Below, piece by piece: positions 55,734-64,000 of a DNA stretch of 64,000 nucleotides. This stretch comes from Sphingomonas sp. OV641 (GTDB lineage Bacteria > Pseudomonadota > Alphaproteobacteria > Sphingomonadales > Sphingomonadaceae). The stretch's first letter is position 1; each line of letters starts with the position of its first letter. The stretch is from the NCBI RefSeq assembly GCF_900109205.1, contig NZ_FNZB01000001.1, positions 372,001 to 436,000 of the forward strand, given 5' to 3'. The notes beneath the pieces are model-generated. The model was not told where the DNA came from, ran no database searches, and saw only the letters and a list, made by a program, of their open reading frames with translations. Both the position numbers and the translations under genes were made by a program.

Positions 55734-58700
55734 GATTGCTCCAGATGCGGTGTGCCGCCGGGAGGTTGGTTCCGCTCCTCAGGTGGGTGAAAGCCGGGCT
55801 CCTCGCCGCGGATCTTGGCCAGACCGTCGCGGAAGCCGCGGCGAACGATGACGAAGAACAGCGGGATGTAGAAAATGGCGAGGATCGTCGCCGTCAGCAT
55901 GCCGCCGATCACTGCCGTGCCGATGGCGATGCGACTGTTGGCGCCGGCCCCGGTGGAAAGCGCCAGCGGCAGCACACCGAAGATGAAGGCAAGGCTGGTC
56001 ATGAGGATCGGCCGCAGACGGATGCGGGCGGCGGTGAGCGCGGCGTCGATGACGCGTGCCCCCTTCTTTTCCTCCTGTTCAGCAAATTCGATCATCAGAA
56101 TGGCGTTCTTTGCCGCCAGCCCCATGGTCGTGAGCAGACCAATCTGCAGGTACACGTCATTGGTGAGGCCACGCAGCGTCACGAACACGACCGCCCCGAT
56201 CAGGCCGAGCGGAATGACGAGCAGCACCGCAAGCGGGATCGACCAGCTTTCGTAGAGGGCGGCGAGGCACAGGAAGACAACGATGATCGAAAGGCCGTAA
56301 AGCAAAGGGGCCTGACCGGAGGACAAACGTTCCTGATAGGAGATGCCGGCCCAGGCGACGCTGGTTCCGGGAATCTGGCTGGCGAGTTCCTCGATCCGCG
56401 CCATTGCATCGCCCGAGCTGCCGCCGCCGGCCGCCTGCCCCTGAAATTCAAATGACTGGATGCCGTTGAAGCGGGACACGGTGGTTGGCGCTTGCGACCA
56501 GCTGGTGGTGGCGAAGCTGGAGAAGGGCGCCATCTGCCCGTTCGAGCCGCGAACGAACCATTGGTAGAGCGACTCCGGATTGTCGCGATACGGCGCGTCG
56601 CCCTGAACGTAGACGCGCTTCACGCGGCCGCGATCCAGGAAATCGTTGACGTACCGGCCACCCCACGCGGTTGAGAGTGTGGTGTTCACGTCCGTCTGCG
56701 AGATGCCGAGCGCAGCGATCCGCTGAGCATCGGTGTTCACCCGGAGCGTGCCGATATCCGGTAGCTCGCTAAGGCGCACGCCGGTGAGACCGGAATCGGC
56801 ATTGGCGAGGGCGAGAAGCTTGTCACGGGCGGCGGCGAACTGTTCCGTGCTCAGGCCGCCCGTATTCTGCAGCTCCATGGTGAAGCCTTCGGACTGGCCA
56901 AGGCCGCGGATCGCGGGCGGAATGAGGGCAAACACCTGCGCATCGCGGAAGGCACGGAAGGCGGCCGCAGCGCGCGCCACGATGGCGTCCGCCGTATTTT
57001 CCTTACCCTCTCGCTCGGCCCAGTCCGTCAGGGAGATGAAGCCCTGCCCGGTATTCTGCCCTGAAGCGCCGCCACCACCGCCCGAGACGGTCAGCATGGT
57101 GCGGACGTTCGCCTTCTCATATTTCTGGAAGTAGCCCTCCACCGCCTTCTGCACGTCCTCGGTCCGCGTGCGTGTCGCGCCAGCGGGCAAGCGGAACTGG
57201 ACGGACGCGCCGCCCTGGTCCTCGGTAGGAAGGAAGCCGGTGGGGAGCCGCAGGAACAGCACCGCCAGCAACGCCACAACGACGAGGTAGACGCCGAGGA
57301 ACAGCCACTTGCGATCGACAACGCGCGCCACCCAGCCGACGTAGCGTTCCGTGCCACGCTCAAAATTGCGATTGAACCAGTCGCTTGCCCGTTCCAGCCG
57401 CGATGACACACCGCTGAACCGTCGTTCGAACCAGCCCCGATGCTCTTCATCACCGTTCCGGTGGTGCTGCTTGAGCACAGTCGCCGTCAGCGCTGGCGAA
57501 AGAATGATCGCCACGGCAACCGACAGCATCATCGCGGAGATGATGGTCAGCGAAAATTGACGGTAGATGACGCCGGTCGATCCGCCGAAAAACGCCATCG
57601 GCAGGAAGACGGCCGAAAGCACGAGCGCAATCGCGACGAGCGCCACGGTTATCTCGCGCATCGACTCGATCGTCGCCTCGCGCGGGGTCATCTCGGGATT
57701 TTCTTCGAGCAGTCGCTCGACGTTCTCCACGACGACGATGGCGTCGTCCACCAGCAGACCAATCGCCAGCACGAGCCCGAACAGCGTGAGCGTGTTGATC
57801 GAAAAGTCGGCGAGATAGAAGATGGCGAAGGTGCCCAGCAGCACCACCGGCACCGCGATCGTGGGGATCAGCGTCGCCCGCCAGCTTTGCAGAAAGACGA
57901 ACATCACGATGACGACCAGGATGATCGCCTCGATCAGGGTCTTCACCACCTCCTCGATCGACAGCTTGATGAAGTCGGTCGAGTCATTCGCGTAAGCGAC
58001 GCGGATGTTGGCGGGGTAGGTCTTCGCGATGCGCGCGATCTCCGCCTTGACCAGTTCGGCGGTCTTGAGCGCGTCGGCGCCCGGAGCGAGGAGGATGGCG
58101 ATGCCGGCGCCCGGATGCCCGTTGATGCGGCTGCTGGCGTTGTAGTTTTCCGATCCCAGCTCCACGCGGGCGACATCCTCGACCCGCACCGTCGCGCCGG
58201 AAGGCAGAACCTTCAGGATGATGTCGCGAAACTGCTGGGGCGTCTGAAGCCGGGATTGCGCCGTCACCGTTGCGTTCAGCATCTGATCGGACGGCATCGG
58301 CTGACCGCCGATCTCGCCCGCCGCAACCTCGGTGTTCTGCGTCTGGATGGCGGAGACTACGTCGCCGGGCATCAGCTGGTAACTGGCAAGCCGCGCCGGA
58401 TCGAGCCAGATGCGCATGGCATATTGCGAACCGAACACATTGGTGTCGCCGACGCCCTGAACGCGGCCAAGCGGATCCTGCAGCGTCGACGTCATCAGAT
58501 CCGACACGTCGCGGTTGGTCATCTGATCGCTGCTGTCATAGACGCCGGCGATCATCAGAAAGTCCGGGTTGGACTTTCGAACCACAACGCCCTGTTGCTG
58601 TACCTGTGTCGGCAGGCGCGTGATGGCCTGCTGCACCTGGTTTTGCACCTGGACCTGAGCGATGTCCGGGTCGGTGCCCTTTTCGAACGTGGCGGTGATC

Positions 58701-58966
58701 GACACCGAGCCACGCGAAGTCGAGGAGGACGCGAAATACAGCAGCCCGTCGATGCCGGTCAGCTGTTGTTCGAGGATCTGCGTGACGGAGTTCTCAATCG
58801 TCTGCGCATTCGCGCCCGGATAAGTGGCGCGAATGGAGACCTGAGGCGGTGCAACGTCCGGATATTGGGCGATCGGCAAGCCCAGGATCGCACCCACGCC
58901 GGCCATCATGACGATGATGGCGAGCACCCATGCGAAGATCGGTCGATCGATAAATACGCGCGACAC
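55730..58966 (-). CDS. RND efflux pump, AcrB/MexB type
   Basis: Inner-membrane proton/drug antiporter of the HAE1 RND family, 1078 residues with twelve predicted helices and two large periplasmic loops. It begins SRVFIDRPIFAWVLAIIVMM, includes PQVSIRATYPGANAQTIENS and PSDQMLNATVTAQSRLQ, and has the TM4 proton-relay pair in LAIGLLVDDAIVVVENVERL. The C-terminal half contains FLPTEDQGG and LTTMGLAAKNAILMIEFAEQ. GTG 58966 gives the standard N-terminus and lies just after the adaptor stop. The C-terminal tail is hydrophilic and Pro-rich. Substrates cannot be told from sequence, though hydrophobic drugs are typical. Confidence 0.96.
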   Translation of the reverse strand: MSRVFIDRPIFAWVLAIIVMMAGVGAILGLPIAQYPDVAPPQVSIRATYPGANAQTIENSVTQILEQQLTGIDGLLYFASSSTSRGSVSITATFEKGTDPDIAQVQVQNQVQQAITRLPTQVQQQGVVVRKSNPDFLMIAGVYDSSDQMTNRDVSDLMTSTLQDPLGRVQGVGDTNVFGSQYAMRIWLDPARLASYQLMPGDVVSAIQTQNTEVAAGEIGGQPMPSDQMLNATVTAQSRLQTPQQFRDIILKVLPSGATVRVEDVARVELGSENYNASSRINGHPGAGIAILLAPGADALKTAELVKAEIARIAKTYPANIRVAYANDSTDFIKLSIEEVVKTLIEAIILVVIVMFVFLQSWRATLIPTIAVPVVLLGTFAIFYLADFSINTLTLFGLVLAIGLLVDDAIVVVENVERLLEENPEMTPREATIESMREITVALVAIALVLSAVFLPMAFFGGSTGVIYRQFSLTIISAMMLSVAVAIILSPALTATVLKQHHRNGDEEHRGWFERRFSGVSSRLERASDWFNRNFERGTERYVGWVARVVDRKWLFLGVYLVVVALLAVLFLRLPTGFLPTEDQGGASVQFRLPAGATRTRTEDVQKAVEGYFQKYEKANVRTMLTVSGGGGGASGQNTGQGFISLTDWAEREGKENTADAIVARAAAAFRAFRDAQVFALIPPAIRGLGQSEGFTMELQNTGGLSTEQFAAARDKLLALANADSGLTGVRLSELPDIGTLRVNTDAQRIAALGISQTDVNTTLSTAWGGRYVNDFLDRGRVKRVYVQGDAPYRDNPESLYQWFVRGSNGQMAPFSSFATTSWSQAPTTVSRFNGIQSFEFQGQAAGGGSSGDAMARIEELASQIPGTSVAWAGISYQERLSSGQAPLLYGLSIIVVFLCLAALYESWSIPLAVLLVIPLGLIGAVVFVTLRGLTNDVYLQIGLLTTMGLAAKNAILMIEFAEQEEKKGARVIDAALTAARIRLRPILMTSLAFIFGVLPLALSTGAGANSRIAIGTAVIGGMLTATILAIFYIPLFFVIVRRGFRDGLAKIRGEEPGFHPPEERNQPPGGTPHLEQS

Positions 58967-58967
58967 G

Positions 58968-60170
58968 TCAGCCCGCCTTGTCCTTGGCCTTCTGCTGCTG
59001 TTCCAGCTGCTCCGGCGAGGGTGGCTTGGGCTGCTGCGGCGCCGAAGCGGGTACCGGGCGAATTTCCGCATCCGGGCGAAGGTTTGCCGTTCCCTGCGTG
59101 ATCACCTTGTCGCCCGGACGCAGCCCACCGGTAACGACCCAATTAGCGCCCTCGGCCCGGACCGCCTGAACGGTGCGCTGCACCGCCTTGTTGCCACTGC
59201 CGACGATCCAGACCGTGGCATCGCCCTTCGGATCGCGGGTCACGGCGGTCTGCGGGACGAGGAAGGCGTTGGTCTCAATCGCCTGTGCAAACACCGCGCG
59301 CACGAACATGCCCGGCAGCAGCAGTCCGTTAGAATTGGGGAAGCGCGCACGCAACGTGACGGTGCCGGTCTGTTGATCAACCACGACTTCGCTGAACTCG
59401 ACCGTGCCAGTCGCGCCGTAGTCGCTGCCATCCTCCAGCTTCAGGCGCACCATGGCGCTTGCCGGCAGAACACCGCCGCTCGCCAGGCGACGACGCAGCT
59501 GAAGCAGCGCGGCCGCGGACTGCTGAATATCAACGTAGATGGGATCAAGCTGCTGGATGGTCGTCAGCGGATCCGCCTGGCTAGCGGTTACCAAGGCACC
59601 GACGGTGAATAGGGAGCGGCCGATGCGGCCGGTGATCGGCGCGGGAACAGTGGTGAAGCGCAGGTTGATCCTGGCCGTTTCAAGCTGGGCGCGGTTCTGC
59701 GCGATGGTGGCTTCGGCCTGCCGCTGAGTGGCGAGCGCGTCCGTATAGTCCTGCTTGCTGACGGCTTCGATGGCGGCAAGCGGGCGGAAACGTTCAGCCC
59801 GGACGCGGGCCGCTTCGGCGGTCGCCCTGGCGCTGGCGACATTGGCGGTCGCCTCATTCACGGCAGCGCGATAGATGCTCGGGTCAATCTGGTAGAGCGG
59901 CTCTCCGCGGCGAACGATCGTCCCTTCCTCAAAGAAGCGTTTCTGGATGACGCCGCTAACCTGCGGGCGGACCTCGGAACTTTGAAAGGCGACGGTGCGG
60001 CCGGCCAGCTCCGTGACGAGCGGCACGCTGGTTTGCTGCACCACGACGAAGCCGACCTGAGCCGGCCCGCCGCGCTCCCCTCGCGCTCCTCGATCACCCG
60101 CCTGCTCGGCCTGATTGCTGCACGCGGCGAGTGCCGCCGCGCCGACCAGGGCAAATGCGCGCGCGTTCAT
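58968..60170 (-). CDS. RND efflux periplasmic adaptor lipoprotein
   Basis: Membrane-fusion protein bridging the RND pump and the NodT channel, 400 residues. Lipoprotein signal MNARAFALVGAAALAACSNQ (lipobox LAAC, Cys17). Lipoyl halves are VRPQVSGVIQKRFFEEGTIV and TTVPAPITGRIGRSLFTVGA, the helical hairpin between them is Ala/Arg-rich, and the beta-barrel follows (VVVDQQTGTVTLRARFPNSN, LLLPGMFVRAVFAQ). The C-terminal 30 residues are Pro/Gln/Lys-rich. ATG 60170 is used because it opens the lipoprotein signal. First gene of the efflux operon; no TetR-type repressor gene lies next to it. Confidence 0.95.
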   Translation of the reverse strand: MNARAFALVGAAALAACSNQAEQAGDRGARGERGGPAQVGFVVVQQTSVPLVTELAGRTVAFQSSEVRPQVSGVIQKRFFEEGTIVRRGEPLYQIDPSIYRAAVNEATANVASARATAEAARVRAERFRPLAAIEAVSKQDYTDALATQRQAEATIAQNRAQLETARINLRFTTVPAPITGRIGRSLFTVGALVTASQADPLTTIQQLDPIYVDIQQSAAALLQLRRRLASGGVLPASAMVRLKLEDGSDYGATGTVEFSEVVVDQQTGTVTLRARFPNSNGLLLPGMFVRAVFAQAIETNAFLVPQTAVTRDPKGDATVWIVGSGNKAVQRTVQAVRAEGANWVVTGGLRPGDKVITQGTANLRPDAEIRPVPASAPQQPKPPSPEQLEQQQKAKDKAG

Positions 60171-60249
60171 GCGCGATCCGAGGCTTGCTTGCTCACCAAT
60201 TCGTAGACCAACCCCGCAGCGCCGGGGCGCACGAACTGTCACGCGATGC

Positions 60250-60255
60250 ATTATA
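60250..60255 (-). promoter_or_regulatory. Possible -10 element of the RND efflux operon
   Basis: Minus-strand TATAAT, 80 bases upstream of the adaptor start, in an otherwise GC-rich gap. No matching -35 was found, so the promoter call is tentative. Confidence 0.35.
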
Positions 60256-60350
60256 ACGTGATCTCCGCAAGGTGCGATGAAGAGGAGGACGGCGGGGCGC
60301 CGTTCCGTAGGGAAGGGCGGGTAGTCACTTTTGATATGGCTTGCCACCCT

Positions 60351-60370
60351 CAACATGTCGCAACATGTCG
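60351..60370. repeat. Two tandem CAACATGTCG copies
   Basis: Exact 10-base direct repeat, each copy centred on the palindrome ACATGT and so placing two dyads one helical turn apart. It lies about 105 bases upstream of the tamA start and 180 upstream of the efflux adaptor. It could be a regulator-binding site for either unit. Confidence 0.45.
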
Positions 60371-60475
60371 CAGGCATACAGGTTCCGGTAGGAGGAAACC
60401 AATCCTCAAAGAAGGCGTTAGACGGAACGGGGTCGTATCGAAAGGTCGGGCGCCCCGAGTGGAAAAGGGGCAATC

Positions 60476-62662
60476 GTGAGTTTCAATTCGGGGTGTCACC
60501 GCTGGCTTGCCTTTGCGCTGATAGCCACCTCGTCCGCGGCGAACGCGCAGATGGCACAGCCAGGTACCGCGCCTGCGCGCGGGCCAGATGCGCCGCGCGA
60601 GGAGGTGAAGCGGGCGCCGACCGCCGATCCGGACGGAAACACCCCGATTGTGCCGGACGCCGCATTCGACGCTGCTCTCCCTTCCTTGTCCGACGATATC
60701 AACGCGCCGCTTGAGCCGCTGCCTTCAAGTGAGAGCCCCGGCACGCAGGCGCCCGTCGCTGGTTCGCCCGGCAGCATCCCACCCGCTACCAGCGTCGATC
60801 CCGAGCTTGCTCAGCCGCTGCAACCGCTGGCGACCACCAACACCGTGCCGTTGCAAACCGCCGAAGACGTGGCGGAGACCGATCGGCCCGAGATCCGATA
60901 TGAGCTGGCGGTGCGCGGCCTGGAAGAAATCGGGCTGGAAGATGAGTTCAAATCCTTGTCCGCGCTGGAAGACGGTGACGGCAAGGCCACCAACGCCACG
61001 CAAGTGAACGCACGCGCGAAAGAGGATGAACAACTCGCTGTCCGGCTGATGAAGTCGCTGGGCTATTATGACGGGGTCGCCAGCTCCGTAATCGAGACGG
61101 TGGGCACCGAGCCCGGGCGGCTGCGGGCGGTGCTGACGGCAACGCCTGGTCAACTTTACAAGCTGGGCGCGATCAACGTCGTCGCCGATCCTACCAATCC
61201 GCCCAATCTGGTGCGCGAACAACTGCCGCTGAGAACCGGCGACCCGATCGAGGCTGCGCGTGTTCAGGGTGCGGAAGCGAACCTGGCACTCGTTCTCCCG
61301 CAGCGCGGCTACCCCTTCGTTAAGCTCGGCGACCGGGACATTCTGCTCGATGATCAGACGCTTTCGGGCGATTATACACTGCCGGTGGAAACCGGACCTC
61401 GCGCGTCCTTTGGTGTTTTGCGGACCGAAGGCGATGCCGTCTTCGATCTCGACCACCTGAGCGTCTTTCCGCGGTTCAAACAGGGTGAGTTGTACGACAC
61501 GCGCAAGCGTGACGATCTGCGCGAGGCACTGGTGGCGACCGGGCTGTTCGACACGATCGGCGTGGAGCCTGTCCGCACGGGTCAGCCGGGACCCGACGGC
61601 ACTGAGCAGGTCGACCTGCTGGTACGCCAAACCAAGGGCCCGTGGCGCAGCCTTGCCGGCAGCGGCGGCTATGGAACGGGCGAGGGCATCAAGGTCGAGG
61701 GAAGCTGGACGCACCGCAACCTGTTCCCGCCGGAAGGCGCCCTGATCCTCACGGCGATCGGCGGAACGCAGCAGCAGGGTGCCTCGGCGACGTTCCGTCG
61801 GCAAAATGCGGGGAAGCGTGATCGCTCCTTCTCTGCCGGTGTATCGGCCAACCATGCAAATTACGACGCCTTTGATGCATTCACGGGCACCGCGTTCGTG
61901 CGATGGGCGTATGACTCCACGCCGATCTGGCAGAAGCGCTTCACCTATGCTTATGGCGCGGAACTGACGGGCACGAACGAGCGGGTCTTCGACTTCGCAC
62001 GAAACGAGGCAGTGCGGCGTACCTATGGCATCGCTGCCCTGCCGGCGCAGGCGGTCTGGGATACGTCGGACGATCTGCTGAACCCGACGCGTGGCTATCG
62101 CCTGAAGCTGAACGTCAGCCCCGAGACGTCCGTGCAGGGGTCGGTCCGCCCCTATGCGCGTACGATGATCGAAGGCACCGTCTATTATCCGGTGAATGAC
62201 AAGCTTGTGATTGCCGGCCGGGCTCGGGCGGGCTCGATCTTTGGCATCGACCGGGACGATCTCGCACCCTCTCGCCGCTATTATGGCGGCGGCGGTGGAT
62301 CGGTGCGCGGATATGGGTTCCAGCGCCTCGGGCCGTTTGAACCCTTGTCCTCGCTGGTCCCGAACGAGGACGGGGAGATCGACATCGGTGATCTTCGCCC
62401 GGTCGGGGGACGCAGCCTGAATGAGTTTGCGATCGAGGCCCGATACCGGTTCGGCAATTTTGGCATCGTTCCGTTCATCGACGCTGGCAATGCCTATGAA
62501 AGCACCTTTCCCAAGGGATCGGATCTTCGCTTCGGCGCCGGCATCGGTGGTCGCTTCTACACCAATTTCGGGCCGCTGCGCGTCGACATCGCGACGCCGT
62601 TGAACCCGCGTGAGGGCGACGGCCGTGTCGCGCTCTACGTCTCTATCGGGCAAGCGTTCTAA
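60476..62662 (+). CDS. tamA: TamA, BamA/Omp85-family outer-membrane assembly protein
   Basis: Outer-membrane component of the translocation and assembly module, which helps insert autotransporter-type and other outer-membrane proteins. It has 728 residues. Signal peptide ending ATSSAANAQ, then a Pro/Ala/Glu-rich low-complexity stretch (about 26-125) not typical of TamA. POTRA-like domains run about 135-390 (LAVRLMKSLGYYDGVASSVI, LVREQLPLRTGDPI), and the 16-strand barrel has RYYGGGGGSVRGYGFQRLGP (the conserved VRGY motif) and ends LYVSIGQAF with terminal Phe. GTG 60476 has AAAAGGGG upstream. It overlaps tamB as TAATG. Confidence 0.93.
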   Translation: MSFNSGCHRWLAFALIATSSAANAQMAQPGTAPARGPDAPREEVKRAPTADPDGNTPIVPDAAFDAALPSLSDDINAPLEPLPSSESPGTQAPVAGSPGSIPPATSVDPELAQPLQPLATTNTVPLQTAEDVAETDRPEIRYELAVRGLEEIGLEDEFKSLSALEDGDGKATNATQVNARAKEDEQLAVRLMKSLGYYDGVASSVIETVGTEPGRLRAVLTATPGQLYKLGAINVVADPTNPPNLVREQLPLRTGDPIEAARVQGAEANLALVLPQRGYPFVKLGDRDILLDDQTLSGDYTLPVETGPRASFGVLRTEGDAVFDLDHLSVFPRFKQGELYDTRKRDDLREALVATGLFDTIGVEPVRTGQPGPDGTEQVDLLVRQTKGPWRSLAGSGGYGTGEGIKVEGSWTHRNLFPPEGALILTAIGGTQQQGASATFRRQNAGKRDRSFSAGVSANHANYDAFDAFTGTAFVRWAYDSTPIWQKRFTYAYGAELTGTNERVFDFARNEAVRRTYGIAALPAQAVWDTSDDLLNPTRGYRLKLNVSPETSVQGSVRPYARTMIEGTVYYPVNDKLVIAGRARAGSIFGIDRDDLAPSRRYYGGGGGSVRGYGFQRLGPFEPLSSLVPNEDGEIDIGDLRPVGGRSLNEFAIEARYRFGNFGIVPFIDAGNAYESTFPKGSDLRFGAGIGGRFYTNFGPLRVDIATPLNPREGDGRVALYVSIGQAF

Positions 62663-64000
62663 TGGCTGAAGAAACCGCCCCCGTTCAGACGGTGATCGTC
62701 CGTCCGCCGCTGTGGCAGCGTATCCTCAAATGGCTGGGCATCGCCATTGCGGCGCTGCTGCTGCTGCTGCTGGCGATTGTATTCGGCATCAACACCGATC
62801 CCGGTCGCCGCTTCGTCGCGGATCAGCTTGGCGACTATAACACGGCGAGCGGCCTGAACATCAAGGTGGGCCGGATCGACGGCTCCCTATATGGGCGCAT
62901 GGTGCTAACCGACGTCCGGGTCAGCGACCCCAAAGGCGTGTTCATCTCCTCGCCGCGGCTGGACGTAGACTGGCGGCCGTTCGCGTTTCTGAACAACCAT
63001 GTCGACGTGAAGAGCTTGCAGAGCGAGCTCATCACCATGTCCCGCAATCCACAACTGATCCCGCAGCCGAGCGACCCAAATGCGCCGCTGCTGCCGGATC
63101 TGGACATTGATATTGACCGGCTGCGGGTGTCGCGCTTCGTCATGGAGCCACCGGTCGCGGGCAGCCGTCATATCGGCCGTATCGAAGGTGCTGCGCATAT
63201 CGCCGACCGGCGCGCTCAGCTCACCGTCAATGCGGCCGCGTTGCGGGGCCCGGGCGTGGCGGGTGGCGATACGCTTCGTCTGCGCCTGGACGCCGTGCCG
63301 GAACAGAACAAGCTGGACGTGAACGCTAGGCTAGTGGCGCCCGCCGGCGGTCTGGTGGCGTCCATCGCCGGAACGAAGGCGCCGCTGACCGCGACAGTCA
63401 ATGGCACGGGCAGCTGGGCCTCGTGGCAGGGCAAGGCACTCGCGACGCTGGGCGGCGGGCAACTCGCCAACCTCGACGTGCGTGCGCGCGACGGCCATAT
63501 CGAGATGCGCGGTTTCACCCGGCCGGGCCTCTATCTTGAAGGGCCCGTGGAGCGCCTGACCGCACCACAGCTTGATGTTGCCGTTGATACCACCCTGCAG
63601 GAACGACGTGCCGATACACGCATCAAGCTGAAGTCCGACGCGCTTGCCGTGGACGCGGGCGGCCTGATCGATCTGGCGAACAGCCAGTTCGGCAACTTCG
63701 CCGTGGACGCAAAGCTGCTCACCCCGGGTGCCATCGCGCCCAACCTGCGTGGGCGTGACGTGCTTGCGCGCGTGGTGCTGAACGGCGCCTTTGCGACGCC
63801 CACGGTGGACTACAAGGTGCGCGCGACCGCGCTGGGCTTTGGCGCCACTACCGTCGAGAACCTCTACGCCGAGGGCCTGGCGCGGGTCGACTCCGATCGG
63901 ATCCTCGTTCCCGTGAAGGCGCGTGCGCGCCGTATCGCCGGCCTCAATCCGGCACTGGGCGGGCTGACGACGAATGCGCGGATCGACGGCGATATCGCCA
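62662..64000 (+). CDS. tamB: TamB, inner-membrane-anchored translocation/assembly protein (partial)
   Basis: Start of the large AsmA/TamB-type protein that spans the periplasm and partners TamA; about 446 codons are visible before the window ends. The N-terminus is short and cytoplasmic (MAEETAPVQTVIV), followed by one membrane segment (LGIAIAALLLLLLAIVFGIN) and a long beta-helical repeat region beginning GRRFVADQLGDYNTASGLNI with the TamB-like GRIDGSLYGRMVLTDVRVSD and VDWRPFAFLNNHVDV. The ATG overlaps the tamA stop. Gene pairing with tamA settles the identification; the C-terminal DUF490 domain would lie outside the window. Confidence 0.93.
   Translation, partial: MAEETAPVQTVIVRPPLWQRILKWLGIAIAALLLLLLAIVFGINTDPGRRFVADQLGDYNTASGLNIKVGRIDGSLYGRMVLTDVRVSDPKGVFISSPRLDVDWRPFAFLNNHVDVKSLQSELITMSRNPQLIPQPSDPNAPLLPDLDIDIDRLRVSRFVMEPPVAGSRHIGRIEGAAHIADRRAQLTVNAAALRGPGVAGGDTLRLRLDAVPEQNKLDVNARLVAPAGGLVASIAGTKAPLTATVNGTGSWASWQGKALATLGGGQLANLDVRARDGHIEMRGFTRPGLYLEGPVERLTAPQLDVAVDTTLQERRADTRIKLKSDALAVDAGGLIDLANSQFGNFAVDAKLLTPGAIAPNLRGRDVLARVVLNGAFATPTVDYKVRATALGFGATTVENLYAEGLARVDSDRILVPVKARARRIAGLNPALGGLTTNARIDGDIA

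Larger units (their letters stand above)
60171..60475. other. Divergent intergenic region between efflux operon and tamA
   Basis: About 300 bases serving two divergent units. Minus-strand TATAAT at 60255-60250 is a good -10 for the efflux operon, but no convincing -35 is visible at 16-18 bases. Two head-to-tail copies of CAACATGTCG occupy 60351-60370, nearer tamA. No coding region was recognised. Confidence 0.5.

Noticed and set aside
57440..59101. 553-codon plus-strand frame opposite the RND pump gene
   Set aside because: His/Arg/Asp-rich antisense shadow of the pump gene, which has full RND motifs on the minus strand.

Overview
The window is high-GC, densely coded, chromosomal alphaproteobacterial DNA, most like Sphingomonas or a close relative (Sphingomonadales). 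This rests on gene order (ubiE-ubiB-coaBC divergent from mutM-rpsT), a class II DAHP synthase, a BapA-prefix adhesin with its own type I exporter, a TamA/TamB pair, and the many TonB-receptor and peptidase genes. No phage, IS element or CRISPR array was recognised.

Layout. 1-1.7 kb: an edge-truncated LolD/YbbA-type ATPase divergent from the esterase tesA, a DUF3861 gene, and a remnant of a molybdopterin oxidoreductase. 2.2-15.4 kb: a surface-adhesin locus. It holds a PAS/LuxR regulator whose receiver domain has lost its phosphoacceptor, a giant adhesin with 466 consecutive Asp-Ala dipeptides, then a TolC/ABC/HlyD type I secretion system with overlapping start and stop codons, and an alpha/beta hydrolase. 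15.4-19.2 kb (minus): a 1286-residue fusion of a barrel-like N-terminal region, an intact-looking MurF-type ligase and a PBP5-like domain that has lost its catalytic serine. The adhesin locus and the fusion are the two most unusual things here.

19.5-26.8 kb is housekeeping: tRNA-Lys, folK, a family 5 uracil-DNA glycosylase, coaBC, a membrane protein, ubiB, ubiE, mutM, rpsT. 26.9-30.7 kb holds an SDR, a glutaredoxin-MauE fusion facing a MerR regulator across a near-perfect mer-type operator, a DUF2490 protein and an SGNH hydrolase. 31.2-42.2 kb is again mostly housekeeping: tRNA-Glu, class II DAHP synthase, a YxxxK-less SDR, a Zur/Fur regulator, dxs with a tiny downstream membrane ORF, an RBBP9-like hydrolase, tlyA, tspO, ubiK, ybjN, proC, a MarR regulator, ilvE, tRNA-Gln.

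42.4-53.3 kb is a co-directional set that reads as a peptide or amino-acid scavenging locus: LysR, exported amidohydrolase, PLP-dependent cysteine lyase, Asp/Glu racemase, TonB receptor, exported M20 peptidase, exported M14 peptidase. The receptor would import a ligand across the outer membrane, the secreted peptidases would cut it, and the lyase and racemase would process residues in the cytoplasm. 53.4-60.2 kb: an alpha/beta hydrolase and a complete RND efflux operon (adaptor, pump, NodT-type outer-membrane factor). 60.5-64 kb: tamA followed by the start of tamB, which runs off the window.

All functional calls come from reading motifs and translations by eye; no database search was run.
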